From Rickettsiaceae bacterium (lineage in GTDB: Bacteria > Pseudomonadota > Alphaproteobacteria > Rickettsiales > Rickettsiaceae): a stretch of DNA of 64,000 nucleotides. Both the position numbers and the translations under genes were made by a program. Location of the stretch: the NCBI GenBank assembly GCA_024236375.1, contig JACKKP010000004.1, positions 62,001-126,000 on the forward strand, read 5' to 3'. The notes below the pieces were generated by a model. It ran no database searches. It saw only the letters and a list, made by a program, of their open reading frames with translations, and was not told the origin of the DNA. This document shows, piece by piece, positions 37,487-49,380 of this stretch. The number at the start of each line of letters is the position of its first letter. Within the stretch, counting starts at the first letter, position 1.

Positions 37487-38739
37487 AAAATTTAGCAATT
37501 TTAAGACAGAAACTTCTCGATCAAGGCGAGAAATTTCCAATATATTTTGATAATCAAGCTACAACACCAGTTGATCCACGTGTGATAGAAGAAATGTTAC
37601 CATATTTTAGCAGTAAATTTGGTAATCCTCATTCAAGGAGTCATTCATATGCTTGGGAAGCCGAAGAAGCTTGTGAAATTGCCAGAAAACAAGTAGCACA
37701 ATTAATAGGTGCAGATAGTAAAGAAATTATTTTCACTTCAGGTGCAACTGAGTCAAATAATATGGCTCTTAAAGGTATCGCAGGATTTTATGGAGATAAG
37801 AGAAAACATATTGTAACTGTGAAAACCGAACATAAATGTGTATTAGATACTTGTCGTCATTTAGAACAACAAGGTTTCAAAGTTACTTATTTGCCTGTCC
37901 AGACTAATGGAATAATAGATTTAGATTTACTTGAAAAGACTGTGACAGAAGATACCTTACTTGTGTCAGTTATGGCTGTTAATAACGAAATAGGCGTCAT
38001 TCAACCTCTGAAAGCAATAGGCAAAATCTGCCGTGCAAAAGGTGCTTTTTTTCACAGTGATATAGCACAAGCTTATGGAAAAATAAAAATTGATGTTAAC
38101 GAATGTAATATCGACCTTGCAAGCATTTCAGGTCACAAAATCTATGCCCCTAAAGGTATCGGGGCAATATTTGTACGTAAAAAACCCAGAATCAGATTAA
38201 GCCCAATAATTAATGGAGGTGGTCAAGAACGCGGGTTTAGGTCTGGGACACTTTCAACTCCATTAGTAGTAGCACTAGGTAAAGCTGCAGAAATTGCTCA
38301 AAATGAGATGGAAAAAGACGCTCAGCATGTTAAAAAATTGTTTGATATGTTTGTTGGTAAAATTCAGAATCATGCAGAAGAAATTTACCTCAATGGTGAT
38401 AGAGAACAGAGATATTATGGTAATGCTAATCTTAGTTTTGCTTATATTGAAGGCGAATCAATGATTCTAGCTATAAAAGATTTAGCTGTATCTTCTGGTT
38501 CTGCTTGTACTTCTGCTTCTTTAGAACCATCATATGTTCTGAGAGCGCTTGGGGTAAGTGAAGAAATGGCACATACTTCTATCCGTTTTGGCTTTGGACG
38601 CTTCACTACGGAAGCAGAAGTAGAATATGCATCAGAACTAATATTAACTAAGATTGACAAGCTCAGAGAACTTAGCCCTTTATGGGAAATGGTACAAGAA
38701 GGTGTTGATTTAAGTGCAATAAAATGGACTACTCATTAA
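37483..38739 (+). CDS. iscS: Cysteine desulfurase IscS
   Basis: IscS takes sulfur from cysteine and passes it to IscU. The 418-residue sequence is close to canonical Isc[15 protein letters not shown], the PLP-binding lysine in [14 protein letters not shown], the mobile-loop Cys in [17 protein letters not shown], and the C-terminal [13 protein letters not shown] helix that docks on IscU. It overlaps the first desulfurase gene by 4 bp and precedes iscU by 22 bp. Confidence 0.95.
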   Translation: MKNLAILRQKLLDQGEKFPIYFDNQATTPVDPRVIEEMLPYFSSKFGNPHSRSHSYAWEAEEACEIARKQVAQLIGADSKEIIFTSGATESNNMALKGIAGFYGDKRKHIVTVKTEHKCVLDTCRHLEQQGFKVTYLPVQTNGIIDLDLLEKTVTEDTLLVSVMAVNNEIGVIQPLKAIGKICRAKGAFFHSDIAQAYGKIKIDVNECNIDLASISGHKIYAPKGIGAIFVRKKPRIRLSPIINGGGQERGFRSGTLSTPLVVALGKAAEIAQNEMEKDAQHVKKLFDMFVGKIQNHAEEIYLNGDREQRYYGNANLSFAYIEGESMILAIKDLAVSSGSACTSASLEPSYVLRALGVSEEMAHTSIRFGFGRFTTEAEVEYASELILTKIDKLRELSPLWEMVQEGVDLSAIKWTTH

Positions 38740-38761
38740 TAAGATAATTTGGTAAAGTATT

Positions 38762-39145
38762 ATGGCTTATAGCGAAAAAATATTAGATCATTATGAAAAT
38801 CCAAGAAATGTTGGATCTTTAGATAAGAACGATAAAACAGTAGGAACAGGATTAGTAGGTGCTCCCGCATGTGGTGATTTACTAAAATTACAGATTCGTG
38901 TTGATGAAAATGGAGTAATCACCGATGCAAAATTTAAAGCATTTGGTTGTGGTTCGGCTATTGCATCTAGTTCTGTAGTAAGTGAATGGGTTAAAGGTAA
39001 AAAACTCGATGAGGCTTTATCGATTAAAAATACTGAAATAGCTCAACATTTATCGTTACCACCTGTAAAATTACATTGCTCAATGTTAGCAGAAGAGGCT
39101 ATAAAAGCTGCGGTGCAAGATTATAAAAATAAAGTGCAAAAATAA
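38762..39145 (+). CDS. iscU: Fe-S cluster scaffold IscU
   Basis: IscU is the scaffold on which clusters are built. The 127-residue protein has all three ligand Cys (GAPACGD, FGCGSA and KLHCSM) and the chaperone-recognition motif LPPVK. Retention of LPPVK implies that HscA still acts on it, though hscA and hscB are not in this window. It lies in the isc operon, 36 bp before iscA. Confidence 0.95.
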   Translation: MAYSEKILDHYENPRNVGSLDKNDKTVGTGLVGAPACGDLLKLQIRVDENGVITDAKFKAFGCGSAIASSSVVSEWVKGKKLDEALSIKNTEIAQHLSLPPVKLHCSMLAEEAIKAAVQDYKNKVQK

Positions 39146-39181
39146 GAGAGATGGTTTGGCAAACATTATCCGAGGTAATGC

Positions 39182-39520
39182 ATGTTTAAAAAAGCTGTTC
39201 TTACTATTACTCCAGCAGCAGCATTACAAGTGCAAAACCTCCTTGATAAAAGAAATAAACCGTCTGCGGGTATTCGTATAGGTGTTAAATCCGGTGGTTG
39301 TTCCGGAATGAAATATTTCGTAGAATATGCAGATGACCAGCAACCTTTTGACGAAATAGTACAAGAGCATGGCATTACTATTTTTATTGACCCCAAAGCA
39401 CTAATGTATTTATTGGGCTCTCAAATGGATTACATTGAAGAAGATTTTAAATCTGGTTTTACTTTTGTGAATCCTAATGCTAAAGCGAAATGTGGATGTG
39501 GCAGTTCATTTAATATATAA
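39182..39520 (+). CDS. iscA: A-type Fe-S carrier IscA
   Basis: IscA delivers or assembles clusters for downstream proteins. The 112-residue sequence shows the A-type pattern: a first Cys in KSGGCSGMKY and the C-terminal CGCG pair in AKCGCGSSF. It is the last recognisable isc gene here. The usual hscB, hscA and fdx genes do not follow; instead a transposase remnant lies about 50-200 bp downstream. Confidence 0.93.
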   Translation: MFKKAVLTITPAAALQVQNLLDKRNKPSAGIRIGVKSGGCSGMKYFVEYADDQQPFDEIVQEHGITIFIDPKALMYLLGSQMDYIEEDFKSGFTFVNPNAKAKCGCGSSFNI

Positions 39521-39570
39521 AAATCACTTTGCAATATAGTTCATTATTCCATTTTTTAATGAATTTTATT

Positions 39571-39716
39571 CAATAGACTTCTTTGCATAACTTGATATCA
39601 TGATATTCTCTTAGCTATTCTAAAGCCATTAACAGTCTTTCTTCCATCGGTAAAACATTTGGCTTCCCACCTTTTTGTTTTGCTCAGCAGATTCCAGTAT
39701 TGCAATTCTCTTTTTA
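39571..39716 (-). pseudogene. Transposase remnant (IS5-like N-terminal region)
   Basis: Read leftward, a frame gives RIAILESAE, then after a small shift KQKGGKPNVLPMEERLLMALE, an in-frame TAG, then LREYHDIKLCKEVY and a stop at 39571. The order KGGxxxxLxxEERLLMALxYLREY is the N-terminal signature of IS5-type transposases common in Rickettsiales. The catalytic part is absent. The word AATAGACTTCTTT occurs at both ends (39573 and 39717) as a direct repeat. The rest of the 558-base gap between iscA and the repeat-protein gene holds nothing recognisable. Confidence 0.6.
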
Positions 39717-40078
39717 AATAGACTTCTTTACTCCGCTTCATCTTGGAAATTCTTCCTCTTAATAATTTTTATCTTGTCGTATTTCATCCCAATTTCTCTC
39801 TTAAAAAAAGAGTTAATAACTATTTCTTAGGTGATGCTAGAGATCTATTCACTTAGTTAATTCATCTTATAGTAGTCTAATAATTTTTATCTCGATATGG
39901 AGTCAAATTAAAGAAAATCAAATTGTGGTTTCCTTGCTCGAACCTAAAGAATAAAATTTCTTAATTAATTATACCTAAGGTTTAGTATAAAGATTGACAG
40001 TAAAATTTTGTTGTAGTAGCTATAAATTATGGAGTAAAGGTTTTATTCTATATTAACGTTAAATCTGAGGTTATAATT

Positions 40079-40447
40079 ATGTTTAATCGTTCTCCGTTTT
40101 CGAATAACAATAGTAATTCTATTAATTTTGATAGAGCTTTTGCACGCACTGGCGTCAATATAGGTTCAAGTACTCCTCCACCACAAGTGCCTTTCAGATC
40201 TAATCCTACTAGTATCAACTTAACTCCAAAAGCTCCTATATCACAAGCGCCTTTCAGGCCTAACCCTACCAGCATTAACTTGTATTCAAAAACTACTGCT
40301 TTCGATTCAGCGGGAACTAAATCTAACTTTACTGGGCAAAGTACGCATACGCTGCCAGCTCCTTCCAAGACTAATCCTACTAGTATTGATCTAACCCCAA
40401 AAACCACCTCTTTGAATTCTGGAAGCAAGCTTCGTAGAACAAAGTAA
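40079..40447 (+). CDS. NPTSI-repeat protein, N-terminal part (frame broken by 5-bp deletion)
   Basis: This 122-residue reading frame starts with a good ribosome site (GAGG, 9 nt upstream) and encodes repeats with the core NPTSI[ND]LTPK (three copies here, two preceded by PFR). It stops after GSKLRRTK. Comparison with the near-identical DNA at 40621-40785 shows that five bases are missing near 40424-40430; restoring them joins this frame to the downstream one into a single protein of about 397 residues. No signal peptide or known domain is seen. No function can be assigned; a secreted low-complexity protein is only a guess. Confidence 0.6.
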   Translation: MFNRSPFSNNNSNSINFDRAFARTGVNIGSSTPPPQVPFRSNPTSINLTPKAPISQAPFRPNPTSINLYSKTTAFDSAGTKSNFTGQSTHTLPAPSKTNPTSIDLTPKTTSLNSGSKLRRTK

Positions 40448-40785
40448 GCCCACGCCGCAATCGCCCCTTAAGACCGACGCATCTAGTATTAACTTAACTC
40501 CAAAAACTCCTGTGTCGCAAGCGCCATTTAAGCCTGCTGAACCATCTAATATTGACTTGATCCCAATGACTAAAACTTATAATATTTTCGGAACCAAATT
40601 TACACAAACTACGTATGTACCAGCTCCTTCCAAGACTAATCCTACTAGTATTGATCTAACCCCAAAAACTACCTACTTGGATTCTGGGAGCAAACCTAGC
40701 TTCGTAGAACAAAGTAAGCCCACGCCGCAATCGCCCCTTAAGACCGACGCATCTAGTATTAACTTAACTCCAAAAACTGATGCTG
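40351..40785 (+). repeat. Long direct DNA repeat (~150 bp) in the NPTSI-repeat gene
   Basis: The stretch 40349-40498 is repeated at about 40620-40778 with only a few substitutions and a 5-bp length difference: the upstream copy has AGCAAGCTTCG where the downstream copy has AGCAAACCTAGCTTCG. Recombination between the copies could delete or restore the frame. Confidence 0.8.
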
Positions 40786-41267
40786 CACCGCAAATACCTT
40801 TCAGGTCTAATCCTACCGGTATTGACTTAACTCCAAAAACTACCTCCTTGGATTCTGCGAGCAAACCTAACTTTCCTGCTCCAGTAAGTCAGCATAATTC
40901 AAATAACTTACAAAACAATTTTGTAAAAGCAGATTGGCCACATTGTACAAGAGACTTTACCGGCTCTGAACTATTCGACGTTGCAGTTAACTTATTTGGA
41001 TGTTTGTTCACCCCAATAGACAAAAAACTATACTTGGGCCCTAACAAAATGACAACTATTATTGGTCCAGATATAGTTAGAAGAAAAGCTGTAGCTTGCG
41101 TTGATACTATTAAGGGAATAAAAAAAATAATAAATGATGATTGTTCTCAGCAACATATAAAATCCCAAGGTAAAATAGATCCATATTTTGTTGTAATGCC
41201 TATGAATGATGTGATTGAGGCAGTAAAGTATAGTGCTGAATTGGGTGGAGAAAATTCTGGACAATAA
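40512..41267 (+). CDS. NPTSI-repeat protein, C-terminal part with unique domain
   Basis: This frame opens with a GTG inside the repeat region, which is unlikely to be a natural start; it is the downstream half of the gene interrupted at about 40427. It adds further repeat cores (TDASSINLTPK, TNPTSIDLTPK, SNPTGIDLTPK and a variant) and then a ~125-residue non-repetitive domain (from NNFVKADWPHC to the end) with several Cys. That domain contains FTGSELFDVAVNLFGCLFTP and GPDIVRRKAVACVDTIKGI. I recognise no family. If the frame break is real the C-terminal domain may no longer be made in this strain. Confidence 0.55.
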   Translation: MSQAPFKPAEPSNIDLIPMTKTYNIFGTKFTQTTYVPAPSKTNPTSIDLTPKTTYLDSGSKPSFVEQSKPTPQSPLKTDASSINLTPKTDAAPQIPFRSNPTGIDLTPKTTSLDSASKPNFPAPVSQHNSNNLQNNFVKADWPHCTRDFTGSELFDVAVNLFGCLFTPIDKKLYLGPNKMTTIIGPDIVRRKAVACVDTIKGIKKIINDDCSQQHIKSQGKIDPYFVVMPMNDVIEAVKYSAELGGENSGQ

Positions 41268-41310
41268 TATATTATCTAGATAAGATCTGATTGCTTCATA
41301 TGAAATAACA

Positions 41311-41344
41311 AACTATAGTTAACTTTCAAAAACTATAGTTTTTA
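41311..41344 (+). terminator. Hairpin terminator after the NPTSI-repeat gene
   Basis: The self-complementary word AACTATAGTT occurs at 41311-41320 and again at 41331-41340, so the copies pair over 10 bp with a 10-base loop. A short T-run follows. It lies 44 bp after the stop codon and just before the next gene. Confidence 0.55.
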
Positions 41345-41350
41345 TTATTT

Positions 41351-41884
41351 ATGACTAAAAAAACTAATTTACTAATCTGTTTAGCTATATTCCTAAATTT
41401 CTGCTGTTATCCTATTTTATCAGCTGATATTTTATCATCCAATTTGAATGTTGATTTAACAAACCAAGATATTATGAAAAACCAAGATATGTTGAAATAT
41501 CGTGATATAGGTTTCATAGTTTGTTTTTTATTTTTTATATTATGGTATTTCATAAGTCAAATGTGGAAAGTTATTGGTAGATATGAAATTGCCCCCATGA
41601 GCAAGTGGAAAAAAATTACTAAATTAATAAGTAGTCTTAATAAAATTCAAGCCTGGAGGTATTTAATCGGGAGTATAATCTTATTTTCTACATTTTTAAT
41701 ACAAATGTTTGATGACTCTCCAGCTCAACCTATATTAGCAATTGTTGGAGTTTTGTTTACTATAGTAATACTTGTTATAACTGCTATTTTTCTATTTCTT
41801 CAAATTAAGATATTAGCGATATTATGTATAGAATTGATCAAGTACTTATATTTTTGGATAAGGGGGCACATTATTAATGCTTAA
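41351..41884 (+). CDS. Hypothetical membrane protein, paralogue A
   Basis: This 177-residue protein has an N-terminal hydrophobic segment that may be a signal peptide (ending near ILSA), a hydrophobic helix around 57-73, and two more in the second half. The central segment ISQMWKVIGRYEIAPMSKWKKITKLI resembles the neighbouring protein B in spacing of Trp, Pro, Lys-Trp and following helix. The end carries aromatic and basic residues (LYFWIRGHI). No known family is recognised. It overlaps the next gene by 8 bp, so the two are translationally coupled and their products probably interact (inference). Confidence 0.6.
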   Translation: MTKKTNLLICLAIFLNFCCYPILSADILSSNLNVDLTNQDIMKNQDMLKYRDIGFIVCFLFFILWYFISQMWKVIGRYEIAPMSKWKKITKLISSLNKIQAWRYLIGSIILFSTFLIQMFDDSPAQPILAIVGVLFTIVILVITAIFLFLQIKILAILCIELIKYLYFWIRGHIINA

Positions 41885-42347
41885 CAAAAAATATTATGAT
41901 CTGCTAATTTTTTTAGCCGTGGTACTTAATTTAACTGGTTTCTTTGCTATAGTCATAGCCATGGACCCATCTAGGATAAGTACTGCCTTAATCGTACTTC
42001 TGCTTGGCTGGTTATGCATAACACAAGCTTGGAGATTTGTCCGTAAAATTTTAGGCCCAATCAACGACAAATGGGGACATATTTTTAATCTCATCATAAG
42101 ATTTGATATAATTGAGATTAGAAAATATATCATGCTCACAATATGTTATTTCGCTATATTGGGGTCAAAAATGTATATAGGCACAGATTTAGAAATGTTC
42201 GCAATATTCATAGCTGCAATAACATCCCTATCAACTTTTATCCTAGTTATTATTTTTATGATTCAGCAGGCAAAGATATTAATTGTTTTATCCAAGAGAG
42301 CAACTATTTGGCTTTATTTTCGGATAAAATACGCAAATATATTTTAA
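41877..42347 (+). CDS. Hypothetical membrane protein, paralogue B
   Basis: This 156-residue protein has four predicted membrane helices. It shares with the upstream protein the pattern I[ST]Q-x-W[KR]-x5-GP/AP-x3-KW, a helix ending in [WR][RK]Y, and an end rich in LYF-R residues, so the two look like tandem duplicates that have diverged. It lacks the clear signal-like N-terminus of its neighbour. It has no recognised family and no catalytic motif. Together with the repeat-protein gene it makes up an accessory stretch between the isc and cox operons. Confidence 0.6.
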   Translation: MLNKKYYDLLIFLAVVLNLTGFFAIVIAMDPSRISTALIVLLLGWLCITQAWRFVRKILGPINDKWGHIFNLIIRFDIIEIRKYIMLTICYFAILGSKMYIGTDLEMFAIFIAAITSLSTFILVIIFMIQQAKILIVLSKRATIWLYFRIKYANIF

Positions 42348-42352
42348 GAGAA

Positions 42353-42478
42353 TCAGGCTGGTACAACTTCATATTCCATATCACTTTTAAGTAACGTTTG
42401 CTTCCCAGGCAATGCAAACTCTGGGTGCTTAATTAAGATATCTTCTATCCACTTGATATTTCTATTAAACTTATAATC
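42353..42478 (-). pseudogene. Orphan C-terminal peptide remnant
   Basis: Between protein B and ctaB a leftward open stretch encodes 41 residues: YKFNRNIKWIEDILIKHPEF, then ALPGKQTLLKSDMEYEVVPA and a stop. It has no start codon and stops lie just upstream. Its composition is balanced and protein-like, unlike the surrounding AT-rich DNA, so it looks like the surviving end of a lost gene. I do not recognise the family. Confidence 0.3.
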
Positions 42479-42485
42479 TTATTAT

Positions 42486-45782
<3,297 letters not shown>

Positions 45783-46204
45783 TTATTTAATATCCATAAC
45801 TATTAGTTACTGAGAAATAAGAGTTATTTTTAATTTTTCTAAACAAATTAAAATATAACATAATAAAATATACATCTTATCAAACAAAGATTCAATTAAT
45901 TAATAAAGGTTTGGCTTATCATATATGATATTAAAGCTGAAAAATTACACTTTTTTAGAAGTTTATGGTAGTGTTCTAATAATCTGATAGGGCTAATTAA
46001 TTAATTTTTAGCTAAAACTGAAAAGAGATTAGGTACAAACCTACACCACAGTTGGCTCACGAATTATTTAAAATTATAAGCCAATAATGTAGTAAATCTT
46101 GCTGTGTTTACGTCCGAGAGCTATATATTTTTCTCTTAAGTTAAATCTCAACAATAACTAATCAGCATAATAAAATAATGTTGTTTGCCATGACTTAATA
46201 TGTT
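45783..46204. other. Intergenic region upstream of coxB
   Basis: This 422-base AT-rich gap between trhO and coxB contains no supportable gene. It should hold the leftward coxB promoter, but no convincing -35/-10 pair was seen. A short protein-like stretch around 46045-46085 (PTPQLAHELFKIIS in the + direction, followed by a stop) may be a gene remnant. Confidence 0.4.
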
Positions 46205-46996
46205 CTAATTTGATGCTAATTTTGCCATTGATTTTGCAGTATAACCTCGTTTAACCCAACAATTTTTTGCTGGAGACAAATCTTCTGCTACGGCACCTCT
46301 ATCGTCAAATACAAAACATTCTCCTTGCCACATTTTATTTTTGTTTTTGGTATCCTCAAGATATTGTAATATACCTCCTTTTAAATGATATACTTCTTTA
46401 ATACCTTTGTCTTTAAGTAAGGCAGTCGATTTTTCACATCTAATACCACCAGTACAAAACATTGCTACTTTTTTTCCTTTTAAATGATCAATATTTGCAT
46501 CAGTCCACTCAGGTAATTGCTTGAATGTTTCAGTTTGCGGATTAATAGAATTTTTAAATGTACCAATTTTTATTTCATAATCATTACGTGTATCAATAGT
46601 AATCACATCTTTCTGACAAATAAAATCATCCCAATCATGAGTTTCAATATATTGGCCCTTTAAGTTTTCTACATCAAAATTGTCTTTATATTTTAATGCT
46701 ACTATTTCATTTTTAATCTTGACTTTAATTTTGGAAAAAGGCTGTATTTTACAATAATTTATTTTAGCATTAATGTCCTTTGCATTAGTAAGTTTTTCTA
46801 TTTCTTTCAATAATAATTGTACATTTTCAAGGCTGCCTGAAATCGTACCGTTAAATCCCTCATGTGCTATTAATACTGTACCACGTATATATTTCTTTTT
46901 TGCAATATATAATATTTTTGGCAATAACATGTTAACATCTTTTATAGATACAAAACTATAAAAACTTAGAACAGCAATTTTTTCTTCTAGATTCAT
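46205..46996 (-). CDS. trhO: tRNA uridine(34) hydroxylase TrhO (UPF0176, rhodanese domain)
   Basis: TrhO hydroxylates uridine 34 of certain tRNAs, the first step of 5-methoxyuridine or cmo5U formation with oxygen. The 263-residue protein has the N-terminal UPF0176 domain ([14 protein letters not shown]) and a rhodanese-like domain with the conserved Cys in [11 protein letters not shown]. The C-terminal [11 protein letters not shown] segment is diagnostic. It stands alone on the minus strand. Confidence 0.9.
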   Translation of the reverse strand: MNLEEKIAVLSFYSFVSIKDVNMLLPKILYIAKKKYIRGTVLIAHEGFNGTISGSLENVQLLLKEIEKLTNAKDINAKINYCKIQPFSKIKVKIKNEIVALKYKDNFDVENLKGQYIETHDWDDFICQKDVITIDTRNDYEIKIGTFKNSINPQTETFKQLPEWTDANIDHLKGKKVAMFCTGGIRCEKSTALLKDKGIKEVYHLKGGILQYLEDTKNKNKMWQGECFVFDDRGAVAEDLSPAKNCWVKRGYTAKSMAKLASN

Positions 46997-47180
46997 TTCT
47001 TACCTTAAAACTTTTAAATTTTTATATAAAATATCACGGTCATAGTGCTATTATTTTTAAATAACGCATATAATAACATAAAAGAAGTATAAAGTGTAGC
47101 AAATCCATTAAGCTTATTAATGATGATTAGTACAAAATCCTCATACTATGTAAAAACTAAATTTATATATAATCAAAATT

Positions 47181-47897
47181 TTACTTTAAATTAAATACAG
47201 CTTTTAAAGAGGGTTTTTCATATGAATCCACACCCTCAATTTTCTTAAGATATCTGGTAATTATGATTGTAAAAGGTAATAATAATAGTTCGTAGAGAAC
47301 TTTTGTAAGAGTCAGTGTTGCTGCAAAGTGAATTAACATCTTTACATTCATTAGGTGACCAAAGGCGATAGTAGCAAAAACTAAAGTTTCTAAGAATGCC
47401 CCTACACAAGTACTTAAGATTGCTCTTAAAGCAAAATTTTTACCCTTAAAGATAATTTTTAGATGGGATAAGGCGTAAGCATTAAGTAATTCACCAAAAA
47501 AATAGCTAGTTAATGAGGCCATTACTATTCGAGGTGCAAAACTAAATATTTTGGCAAACGCTTCGTGATTACTATGCTCTGGAGCAGGTGGAAGTAGAAC
47601 AATTATATATAATATTAAAGTTAAGAATATATTAAAAAATAATGCCGACCATATTACACGTCTACTAATAGAAAAACCGTATATTTCGGTCAACATATCA
47701 TTTAGTACATATAACATCGGAAATAATATGATCCCTCCCGGTAAAATTAAATTGCCAAATGATACTAGTTTTATTGCTCCCAAATTAGAGCCTATTAACA
47801 AGACTACAAAAGCAAGGTTAATAAAATTTAAGTATTTAAAATTTTTCTTATTAGAAGTATTATTGATTTCTTGTTTTAATTTTAAGTTTTCTTCCAT
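47181..47897 (-). CDS. VUT family queuosine precursor transporter (YhhQ-like)
   Basis: This 238-residue protein has about six membrane helices and the YhhQ/VUT signature: the GGIILFPMLYVLNDMLTEIYG block early and the SYFFGELLNAY and ALSHLK segments in the middle. The family takes up queuosine precursors (preQ0 or preQ1) in bacteria that cannot make them. The N-terminus has a ~25-residue hydrophilic extension rich in Lys and Asn. It lies 13 bp after the lipoprotein hydrolase gene, so the two may share a message. Confidence 0.87.
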   Translation of the reverse strand: MEENLKLKQEINNTSNKKNFKYLNFINLAFVVLLIGSNLGAIKLVSFGNLILPGGIILFPMLYVLNDMLTEIYGFSISRRVIWSALFFNIFLTLILYIIVLLPPAPEHSNHEAFAKIFSFAPRIVMASLTSYFFGELLNAYALSHLKIIFKGKNFALRAILSTCVGAFLETLVFATIAFGHLMNVKMLIHFAATLTLTKVLYELLLLPFTIIITRYLKKIEGVDSYEKPSLKAVFNLK

Positions 47898-47910
47898 AAG
47901 TGCCTCACAT

Positions 47911-48723
47911 TTAATTACAATTAGGTTGTTTGTTGTAATGACGCCAAAATTCTTCCCAATTACGAGAGTGTGTCGCTCCCTTAATTATTTTATGTTTCAC
48001 GCAAGTCGAACTAGATTTGAGTACATATTCTTCTGCAATAAATGGTGGTACTACACGATCTAATTCACCGCTTAAATGCATTTGGGGTACAAATTTTACT
48101 TTTTCAGCATAATCTATTGGGTTAATAGAACCTTTCATTGGTAGCGATCTATGATGCGATGTAAATTTCTTAATATCGAGATTGCCTCCAATTGTAATAA
48201 TATCCGATACATTTTGATTGCGGCTTGCAATTAATATTGCTATGCCGCCTCCACCTGAATAGCCTACTAAACTGAAATTTTTATTTCCACTAATTTTATT
48301 TATTACTTGATTAATATTATCTACAACTTCTTCAGCAAATCTTTTTGTGGTCCAATAAGAATTATTACTGCATTTAGGGTTGAGTGCTTTAGAATATTGG
48401 CAAGGTCGAGCTATATATATTATATTTGGTCTTGAATCTAGCATCATTATATTAATTAATACTGGTCTTTTTGGTGTAGGATCAGGAGAAATGCCAGTTT
48501 TAGTCGCTACTCTGCCGTCACCCTCAATATAAAAGACATAAGGAGCATTTGCAGAAGTGATTTTTTGGTAAGTGGTAAGAGTAAAATCTGTTCCACTTAC
48601 TAATTGTTCTTTGAATCCTTGTGGAATATAAGAAGATGATTTAAGACTTTGGTTGGATGGCGTACAACCAACCAAAAATAGTATTAATAATAGATAAATA
48701 TTTTTACCAAGGTATTTCGTCAT
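47911..48723 (-). CDS. Lipoprotein with alpha/beta-hydrolase fold
   Basis: The start at 48723 gives a lipoprotein signal MTKYLGKNIYLLLILFLVGC (lipidated Cys20). A start 93 nt upstream would overlap ssb far more and add a non-signal extension. The 270-residue protein has the nucleophile elbow GYSGGGG, a candidate Asp in SGELDRVVP, and a candidate His in GATHSRNWEEFW, giving a full Ser-Asp-His triad. A membrane-anchored esterase or lipase is likely; the substrate is unknown. It overlaps the end of ssb by 20 bp. Confidence 0.75.
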   Translation of the reverse strand: MTKYLGKNIYLLLILFLVGCTPSNQSLKSSSYIPQGFKEQLVSGTDFTLTTYQKITSANAPYVFYIEGDGRVATKTGISPDPTPKRPVLINIMMLDSRPNIIYIARPCQYSKALNPKCSNNSYWTTKRFAEEVVDNINQVINKISGNKNFSLVGYSGGGGIAILIASRNQNVSDIITIGGNLDIKKFTSHHRSLPMKGSINPIDYAEKVKFVPQMHLSGELDRVVPPFIAEEYVLKSSSTCVKHKIIKGATHSRNWEEFWRHYNKQPNCN

Positions 48724-49156
48724 CAATATCACTATTTTCAAAATCTTTTGAGAATTTATTATCCGGTTTAGTACGTGTTTCTGAAGAAAAACCATTATTA
48801 TCACTTTTTGCGTCAAGTAGAATTAATGTAGCATTATAACCTTGTAGTACCACTTCGGTAGTATATTTTTCTTGATTATTATCATCATTCCATTTTCTTG
48901 TCTGTAACTGGCCCTCAATATATATTTTTGAGCCCTTTTTTACATAATTTTTTACTACTTTTACGAGTCCTTCAGAAAAAATAACAATTTTATGCCATTC
49001 GGTTTTTTCCTTTTTTTCCCCTGTCACTTTATCCCGCCAACTATCACTAGTTGCAATGCTAAAATTTGCTATTTCTTTTCCATCATTAGTGGTTCTAATT
49101 TCTGGATCACGTCCTAAATTACCAATTAATACTACTTTATTTAAACTACCGGCCAT
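48704..49156 (-). CDS. ssb: Single-stranded DNA-binding protein
   Basis: SSB coats single-stranded DNA during replication and repair. The 150-residue protein has the OB-fold opening MAGSLNKVVLIGNLGRDPEIR and the WHKIVIFSE and KGSKIYIEGQLQTRKW strands. A short linker and an acidic tip, DIDDEIPW, follow. The tip ends in Trp instead of the usual Phe. It is the first gene of a leftward group with the hydrolase and the queuosine transporter. Confidence 0.94.
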   Translation of the reverse strand: MAGSLNKVVLIGNLGRDPEIRTTNDGKEIANFSIATSDSWRDKVTGEKKEKTEWHKIVIFSEGLVKVVKNYVKKGSKIYIEGQLQTRKWNDDNNQEKYTTEVVLQGYNATLILLDAKSDNNGFSSETRTKPDNKFSKDFENSDIDDEIPW

Positions 49157-49380
49157 ATACTTCTCAATTTTTTAACTATAAACTTGCTTTAATTTAATAT
49201 TATCGTCACCAAAAAACTAGAACTGAAAAATTTAGAACTTCTAGTAAATTAGCAATATTTTAAACTAACTAATTTAAGCTATATCATAAAAAAAACTCTC
49301 ATAAAACAAGTTTTTTTGAAGAGATTGATTTTCTGATTCAACTAATAATGTGTTATATTGATAGCTATTTTAGTCTTTTG

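Noticed and set aside
37570..37590. CACGTG inside iscS as a parS site
   Set aside because: The flanks do not match the TTT/AAA arms of parS; only the six-base core is shared.
48724..48816. Upstream start for the lipoprotein hydrolase
   Set aside because: It would overlap ssb by over 100 bp and bury the lipoprotein signal.
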